Shown one piece after another: positions 58,673 through 64,000 of a DNA stretch of 64,000 bases; positions within the stretch are counted from its first letter, which is position 1; every line of letters starts with the position of its first letter. The notes under the pieces are model-generated. The model was not told the DNA's origin and did not search any database. It was given only the letters and a program-made list of their open reading frames with translations. Source of the stretch: Streptococcus constellatus. GTDB taxonomy: Bacteria > Bacillota > Bacilli > Lactobacillales > Streptococcaceae. The stretch is from the NCBI RefSeq assembly GCF_902167705.1, contig NZ_CABHMZ010000026.1:62001-126000 (forward strand), read 5' to 3'. The translations under genes and the position numbers were made by a program.

Positions 58673-59363
58673 AATCCTTGCAAGCATTACCGCACTTTGT
58701 GCCGCCCTTGTCCTTGTGGGCGGCTTTTCCGTTACTGCCTACGCGCAGACCCCGACAGAGGAAACCGATGACAGCGGCGTAATCGTGGAAACCGAACCGC
58801 AGCCCCTTACCCCGGAGGGCAACATGACCCTTGTGGACGACATCGACGGGGACGCTGCCGAGGATAAGCAGTTTATCGTCGTGAAAAGCAAAGGCGGCAA
58901 CTATTTTTACATCATCGTTGACCGGGCAGCCGAGGGCGAAAATTCTGTCCACTTCCTAAATCAAGTAGACGAAAGCGACCTTATGGCGATTATCGGGGAG
59001 GAACAGACCGAGCAGTCCCCGGCTGTCTGCAACTGTACCGAGAAATGCAAGGCGGGCGAAGTAAACACCGCCTGCCCCGTCTGCTCTGTCAACATGGATA
59101 GCTGCACAGGCAAGGAAACCGCACCGGAAGAACCCGCCGAGCAGGAGCAGCCCCAAAACGGCATGGGCGGGCTTTTGATTTTCCTTGTCGTGGGCTTGCT
59201 TGGCGGCGGCGCAGCCCTCTACTACGTTAAGTTTGTGAAACCAAAACAGAGCGTGAAAGGCGGCACCGACCTTGACGAGTTTGATTTTGACGAATACGAC
59301 GAGGACGAGCCGGAGGAAGAAACTGACAGCGCAGACACCGAACAGGAGGACGAGGAAGAATGA
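58662..59363 (+). CDS. DUF4366 family surface-exposed protein (module B)
   Basis: 234 residues: signal peptide at 1-28 (MKNKILASITALCAALVLVG), an exposed domain with QFIVVKSKGGNYFYIIVDRA, a Cys cluster around NCTEKCKAGEVNTACPVC, a membrane helix at about 165-190, and an acidic tail. The start at 58662 was preferred because GGAGG is 9 nt upstream; 58656 is also possible. Overlaps DUF4315 and topB. It is the intact relative of the truncated module A gene. Confidence 0.87.
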   Translation: MKNKILASITALCAALVLVGGFSVTAYAQTPTEETDDSGVIVETEPQPLTPEGNMTLVDDIDGDAAEDKQFIVVKSKGGNYFYIIVDRAAEGENSVHFLNQVDESDLMAIIGEEQTEQSPAVCNCTEKCKAGEVNTACPVCSVNMDSCTGKETAPEEPAEQEQPQNGMGGLLIFLVVGLLGGGAALYYVKFVKPKQSVKGGTDLDEFDFDEYDEDEPEEETDSADTEQEDEEE

Positions 59364-61459
59364 AACTTGTGATTTGTGAGAAACCCAGCGTCGGGGCGGC
59401 GGTTGCCGCCGCCCTTGGCGTTACGGGCAAGAAAGACGGATATATCGAGGGGAACGGTTATGTTATCTCTTGGTGTATCGGGCATTTGGTACAGCTTTCC
59501 GAAGCTGCCGCCTATGGAGAACAGTACAGGAAATGGAGCTATGACAGCTTACCTATTCTGCCGCAGGAATGGCAGTACACCGTAGCTGCCGACAAGGGAA
59601 AACAATTCAAAATCTTAAAAGACCTCATGCACCGCGCCGACGTTTCGGAAGTCGTGAACGCCTGCGACGCAGGACGCGAGGGCGAGTTGATTTTCCGCTT
59701 TGTCTATCATCAAGCGGGCTGCAAGAAGCCCTTTACCCGTCTTTGGATTTCCTCTATGGAAACGGACGCAATCAAAAGCGGCTTTGACAATCTGAAGGAC
59801 GGGCGCAGGTATGACGCTCTCTATCATTCCGCACTATGCAGGGCAAAGGCTGACTGGCTTATCGGCATTAACGCGACCCGCCTTTTCTCCTGCCTGTATG
59901 GAAAAACCTTGAACGTGGGGCGCGTTCAGACCCCAACCCTAAAAATGCTTGTAGACCGGGACGCTGCCATTATGAACTTCAAGAAAGAAACCTACTACCA
60001 TGTGCGCCTTATGCTCCCCGGCGCAGAAGCGGCAAGCGCGAAGATCTGCGCCGCTGATGAAGCGGGCAAACTGAAAGCGGCCTGCGAAGCGTCGGCGGCT
60101 GTCTGCACTTCCTTGACCCGTGAAAAGAAAACCATTGCCCCACCGAAGCTCTTTGACCTTACCAGTTTACAGCGGGAAGCAAACCGTATCTACGGGTACA
60201 CAGCGAAGCAGACCCTTGACCTTGCACAGACCCTTTACGAAAAGAAGCTCTTGACCTATCCGAGAACGGACAGCAACTATCTGACCGACGACATGGGCGA
60301 CACAGCGGCGGGTATCGTATCGCTGCTTTGCGGCAAGCTGCCTTTTATGGCGGGCGTCTCCTTTACGCCGGAAGTTTCCCGCGTTCTGAACAGCAAAAAA
60401 GTATCAGACCACCACGCCATTATCCCCACTATGGAAATTGCAAAAACTGACCTTACTACGCTGCCGGAAAGTGAAAGAAATATCCTTATCCTTACCGGGG
60501 CGCGTCTACTCATGGCGACCGCAGAGCCGCACGTTTACGAAGCGGTAACGGCGGTATTCTCCTGCGCCGACCATGAATTTACGGCAAGGGGCAAGACGGT
60601 AATCGCTGCCGGGTGGAAAAACATTGAACGGCTTTACCGGGCTACCCTCAAAAAGAAGCCCGACAGCGACGACGAGGAAAACGAACTTGCGTTAGATGTG
60701 CCGGATTATACCGAGGGGCAGACCTTTGAAAATCCTGCCGCAGCGGTTACGGAGCATGACACCACGCCACCGAAGCCCCACAACGAAGCAAGCCTGTTGT
60801 CTGCTATGGAACGCGCCGGAAATGAGGACACCGACCCGGATGCAGAACGTCGGGGACTTGGTACGCCCGCTACCCGCGCCGCCGTCATTGAAAAGTTAGT
60901 AAAAGGCGGCTTTATCGAGCGCAAGGGCAAGCAGCTACTTCCTACCAAAGACGGTACAAACCTTGTCTGCGTTCTGCCGGACAGCTTAACTTCTCCGCAG
61001 CTTACGGCTGCATGGGAAAACAATCTGACGCAGATTGCAAAGGGCAACGCCGACCCTGCCGCTTTCATGCAGGGAATTGAAGCAATGGCACAGGAGCTTG
61101 TGAAAACCTACGCTTCCGTGTTGGGCGAGAAACAGGAGCTTTTCAAGGCAGAGAAAACAGAGCTTGGGAAGTGTCCCCGCTGTAAATCCCCAGTCTATGA
61201 GGGGAAGAAAAACTACTACTGTTCCAACAAAGAGTGTAGCTTTACCATGTGGAAAAATGACCGTTTCTTTGAGGAACGGAAAACCGTCTTTACCCGGTCG
61301 ATTGCCGCAGCACTTCTTAAATCCGGCAAGGCAACAGTTAAAAAACTGTACTCTCCGAAAACGGGCAAAACCTACGACGGAACGGTACTTTTAGCCGACA
61401 CGGGCGGTAAATATGTGAATTACAAAGTAACCATTTCAAAGGACAAACAACTTGAATAG
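59360..61459 (+). CDS. topB: DNA topoisomerase III
   Basis: Type IA topoisomerase of 699 residues that decatenates or relaxes element DNA during transfer or replication. The Toprim start is VICEKPSVGAAVAAAL, the acidic motif ACDAGREGELIFR is near residue 103, and the active-site Tyr is in LLTYPRTDSNYLT near residue 300. A C-terminal zinc ribbon is CPRCKSP...YYCSNKECSF. It overlaps the DUF4366 gene by 4 nt. Such a gene is standard in Tn1549-type elements. Confidence 0.95.
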   Translation: MKLVICEKPSVGAAVAAALGVTGKKDGYIEGNGYVISWCIGHLVQLSEAAAYGEQYRKWSYDSLPILPQEWQYTVAADKGKQFKILKDLMHRADVSEVVNACDAGREGELIFRFVYHQAGCKKPFTRLWISSMETDAIKSGFDNLKDGRRYDALYHSALCRAKADWLIGINATRLFSCLYGKTLNVGRVQTPTLKMLVDRDAAIMNFKKETYYHVRLMLPGAEAASAKICAADEAGKLKAACEASAAVCTSLTREKKTIAPPKLFDLTSLQREANRIYGYTAKQTLDLAQTLYEKKLLTYPRTDSNYLTDDMGDTAAGIVSLLCGKLPFMAGVSFTPEVSRVLNSKKVSDHHAIIPTMEIAKTDLTTLPESERNILILTGARLLMATAEPHVYEAVTAVFSCADHEFTARGKTVIAAGWKNIERLYRATLKKKPDSDDEENELALDVPDYTEGQTFENPAAAVTEHDTTPPKPHNEASLLSAMERAGNEDTDPDAERRGLGTPATRAAVIEKLVKGGFIERKGKQLLPTKDGTNLVCVLPDSLTSPQLTAAWENNLTQIAKGNADPAAFMQGIEAMAQELVKTYASVLGEKQELFKAEKTELGKCPRCKSPVYEGKKNYYCSNKECSFTMWKNDRFFEERKTVFTRSIAAALLKSGKATVKKLYSPKTGKTYDGTVLLADTGGKYVNYKVTISKDKQLE

Positions 61460-61661
61460 CAAGCATAGGAAGCGGGTACCCACTTCCGTAAAATCCCTGC
61501 CACTCTTACCGAGCTTGGCGGGGATTTTGCTTGTTGGGAAGTTTCCCAAACCCTCTAAAAATCCTCAAAAATCTTTGGCAGAAATGCGGGCGCACCGTAG
61601 TAGGACTATGTAACCACAAACGCAGCGTCCGCGCTGCCATACGCGAAAGGAGGTTTTACAC
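61460..61661 (+). other. Intergenic region after topB
   Basis: About 200 bp without a gene. It contains a stem AAAATCCC / GGGGATTTT near 61,490-61,530 without a following T run, and a GC-rich stretch with GCAGCGTCC. The ribosome site AAAGGAGG is at 61,648. It may hold a promoter or leader for the large downstream gene; none is convincing. Confidence 0.5.
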
Positions 61662-64000
61662 ATGGCAAGTTTGCGCGACAGCGTAAAGGACTATCAAGAG
61701 GAACTTAGGGACGGTATTGCATGGGTAGCATTTTGGAAAGAGGGACGTTCATGGAACGCCGAGCTGTTTCATCTTGAAGTGGACGGTACTTTAGAACCGT
61801 TTGACAGGAGCCGGTTAGAGGAAATCAAAGCGGCTGACCCCGCCGCCGTTATTCTAAACGGCTACTACTGCGGGCATTTAGGCGAGGATATGAGCCTTGA
61901 CGAGCTGACCGCCGGAGTGCGCTATCACTATGAAAACGGCAGGAATGACCTTGACGGTTTTATCGGGGCGCATGACGACAGGCTTCCCCCGGAGGTTATC
62001 GAGGAAGCAAGAGCCGCCGCCCATGCAGCGGGGCTTCCCTTTTCCGAAAAGCCATACCGGGACGGGGAATATTTTGACCCTTATGTATTTGACGGGAGCA
62101 TGAGTATTGAGGACTACGAACTTATGCACCGCATGATTGAAAAAGAAAGGAGCGAGCAAATGGACGAATGGAAAACAGGTTATTCCTCATACGACCATGA
62201 CAGACTGGAAGCCGCCGACAAGATGAAGATTGAGCGCGGTATCTATTTTGACACGAAAGGCGCGGATATTTCCCCGCTGACCGCCTTACCCCTTGCCGAG
62301 CTTATGAAGCTGCGGGAGGAAAGCGCGGCTACGGAGCAGACCGTATTTGAAAATCTGAAAGTACAGGCTGCCGCCTGGGAGGAACAGGCAGGAAAGACCC
62401 TGCTATTTGACAAGGCGATTGAGTATGCGAGAATACCCGAAGTGAAGCATACGGCGAACAAGTGGCAGGACGAGGACAACGACCGCCACACCATCAGCAA
62501 CCGGGTATATAAAATGAGCTACCATGTTTACGAAAATACCCGTTACGACAAGGCAGCACAGAAGTCTATCCCGTATTCCTATACGCTGTCTTGGAACGTC
62601 TACACCAACAGCCCCCACGGATACGGACAGACGAAAATCGCCGGACAGGACAGAAAGGTATTTGCTGACCGGGCAGCTATGGAAAAATATCTGAATGGGC
62701 GTATCAAGGCGTATGAAAAGCTCTTTACAGAAATATCCCCGCCTATCCCGCCGGAGTATGCGGAGCCGTTCAAGGTAAACGGGCAGCTCTTACCGGGCTA
62801 CACCATAGAGGGCGAAGAAATCAAGCAGCCCGCCGCCAACATTCCCGCCGCTGCACTGAGAACCGAGCCGGGACAGGAAACGGAACAGTTTGCAATCCTG
62901 ATTGACAGCCGCACCCGCTTTGAAACGGGAGAACCGGGCGGCTACTGGCTTTCCATGCCCGCCACAAAGGAAGAACTTCACAAAGCTATGCAAAGCGTCG
63001 GCATTACCGCAGACAACCCGCAGGAATTTTTCATTCACGGCTACTCTGACCGAGAGGACAGACACATTGCCCTACCTTATGACATGGTATGCGCGGCACA
63101 GGTGGACGAGCTGAATTTCCTTGCGGCACGACTGGAAACTCTTGACGCTTCCGGGATTGCCGCGCTGAACGCCGCCACACAGCGAAAGAACGGTTTTGAG
63201 AATATCGGGCAGCTCATTGACTTTACCTATAACGAGGACTTTTTCGTGCATATCCCCGAAGTACATAATCCCCGCGAATTAGGCGACTACTATCTGAATA
63301 AATCCGGCATGGTACAAATGCCCGCTGAATGGAAAAACAGCATTGACCCTATCGCCTTTGGACGAAACGCCGCAGCACAGGAAAAAGGCAGTTTTACCGA
63401 GTACGGCTATCTTGTAGAAAGCGGTGACGCATGGGAGAAACACTTTGAGGGGCGGGACGTGCCGGAGGACTACCGCATTATGAGCTACCCGCAGCCGACC
63501 GCAGAACTGGACGCAGCCCCGGCAGCACAAGCGGCTGTTCCCGAAGCAACGTCGCAGGAGCCACGCCCGGTTATCCCCATTGTCTTAACTTCCGAGAAAC
63601 CCGCCGAAAAGCTCAAAGAAATAACTGACCGCTTGGAGCAGGGTATTACGGAGCTGTTCGACAGCGAGCGTTACAAGGAATATCTGCGCGTCATGTCAAA
63701 GTTTCATAATTACAGCTTTAACAATACGCTGCTGATCACCATGCAGAAGCCCGACGCTTCTCTTATCGCCGGATTTAACGCATGGAAAAATAACTTTGGG
63801 CGAAATGTGATGAAAGGACAAAAGGGTATCAAAATCCTTGCACCGTCGCCCTTTAAGATTAAAAAAGAAATGGAGAAAATCGACCCGCAGACACAGAAAG
63901 TCATTATCGGTAAGGACGGAAAGCCCGTAACCGAAGAAAAGGAAATCACAATCCCCGCCTTTAAGGTGGTATCTGTCTTTGATGTATCGCAGACCGAGGG
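61662..64000 (+). CDS. Large multidomain antirestriction/LtrC-like protein, partial
   Basis: The open frame is uninterrupted from ATG 61662 to the window end (about 779 codons) and continues beyond. Residues 1-165 form an N-terminal module with WVAFWKEGRSWNAELFHLE. At about 408-480 there is an ArdA-like segment with FETGEPGGYWLSMPA and LPYDMVCAAQVDELNFLAAR. At about 648-735 an ArdC-like N-terminal domain has RVMSKFHNYSFNNTLLITMQ and KGQKGIKIL. The protein probably shields incoming single-stranded DNA or blocks restriction. Similar giants in Tn1549-type elements also carry helicase or methylase parts, which cannot be seen here. Confidence 0.85.
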   Translation, partial: MASLRDSVKDYQEELRDGIAWVAFWKEGRSWNAELFHLEVDGTLEPFDRSRLEEIKAADPAAVILNGYYCGHLGEDMSLDELTAGVRYHYENGRNDLDGFIGAHDDRLPPEVIEEARAAAHAAGLPFSEKPYRDGEYFDPYVFDGSMSIEDYELMHRMIEKERSEQMDEWKTGYSSYDHDRLEAADKMKIERGIYFDTKGADISPLTALPLAELMKLREESAATEQTVFENLKVQAAAWEEQAGKTLLFDKAIEYARIPEVKHTANKWQDEDNDRHTISNRVYKMSYHVYENTRYDKAAQKSIPYSYTLSWNVYTNSPHGYGQTKIAGQDRKVFADRAAMEKYLNGRIKAYEKLFTEISPPIPPEYAEPFKVNGQLLPGYTIEGEEIKQPAANIPAAALRTEPGQETEQFAILIDSRTRFETGEPGGYWLSMPATKEELHKAMQSVGITADNPQEFFIHGYSDREDRHIALPYDMVCAAQVDELNFLAARLETLDASGIAALNAATQRKNGFENIGQLIDFTYNEDFFVHIPEVHNPRELGDYYLNKSGMVQMPAEWKNSIDPIAFGRNAAAQEKGSFTEYGYLVESGDAWEKHFEGRDVPEDYRIMSYPQPTAELDAAPAAQAAVPEATSQEPRPVIPIVLTSEKPAEKLKEITDRLEQGITELFDSERYKEYLRVMSKFHNYSFNNTLLITMQKPDASLIAGFNAWKNNFGRNVMKGQKGIKILAPSPFKIKKEMEKIDPQTQKVIIGKDGKPVTEEKEITIPAFKVVSVFDVSQTE

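Overview
The left half of the window (about 1-32.1 kb) is a Streptococcus chromosome. The evidence is the comG/comY competence pilus genes with a ComX-type cin-box, the glnR-glnA pair with a GlnR operator, pgk, rpoB/rpoC, pbp1b, tyrS, the dut-radA pair, gpsA-galU, and ordinary low-GC streptococcal sequence. The species cannot be fixed from the sequence; a member of the anginosus, sanguinis or mitis groups is plausible.

Host layout: the comGC-comGB-comGA operon (minus, cut by the left edge), a DUF1033 gene, glnA and glnR with promoter and operator, an aromatic-acid-exporter-like membrane protein, pgk, rpoC, rpoB with a leader hairpin, pbp1b, divergent tyrS, rlmA, a rhomboid protease overlapping 5-formyl-THF cyclo-ligase, two lysine/diaminopimelate genes (acetyl-DAP deacetylase and dapH), gltX, dut-radA with overlapping sigma-A and sigma-X type promoters, an S66 peptidase, a C26 amidotransferase, gpsA-galU, and two unrecognised genes.

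From about 32.2 kb the sequence is mobile DNA built from four blocks that differ in base composition and orientation. (1) 32,206-32,652 is a remnant of a streptococcal repeat-type surface protein with neither start nor anchor. (2) 32,653-41,878, minus strand, moderate GC, is conjugation module A of the Tn1549 type (virD4', Maff2, VirB6-like, PrgI-like, virB4, a cell-wall hydrolase, DUF4315, DUF4366'). It is damaged: virB4 carries a one-base frameshift and virD4 and the DUF4366 gene are cut. (3) 41,879 to about 47,208, very AT-rich, is a Tn4451-like mobilizable element (tnpW, MobQ relaxase, a candidate oriT, cargo genes, a large serine recombinase). It sits in virD4 of module A, and its recombinase has lost the catalytic-serine end. 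(4) About 47.2-64 kb, plus strand, GC-rich, is module B, a second and apparently intact Tn1549-type module (initiator-like protein, DUF5348, PcfB, VirD4, Maff2, VirB6-like, PrgI-like, VirB4, DNA methyltransferase, CHAP hydrolase, DUF4315, DUF4366, topoisomerase III, and a large antirestriction-type protein that runs off the window).

How it fits together: module B supplies a full coupling protein and secretion ATPase set in this window. The small element contributes a relaxase and an oriT-like site (ATAAGTGCGCCCTT next to a stem, in a run of hairpins) that could mobilise flanking DNA. Module A looks like a decaying relative of B. No antibiotic resistance gene, CRISPR array, rRNA or tRNA was recognised.
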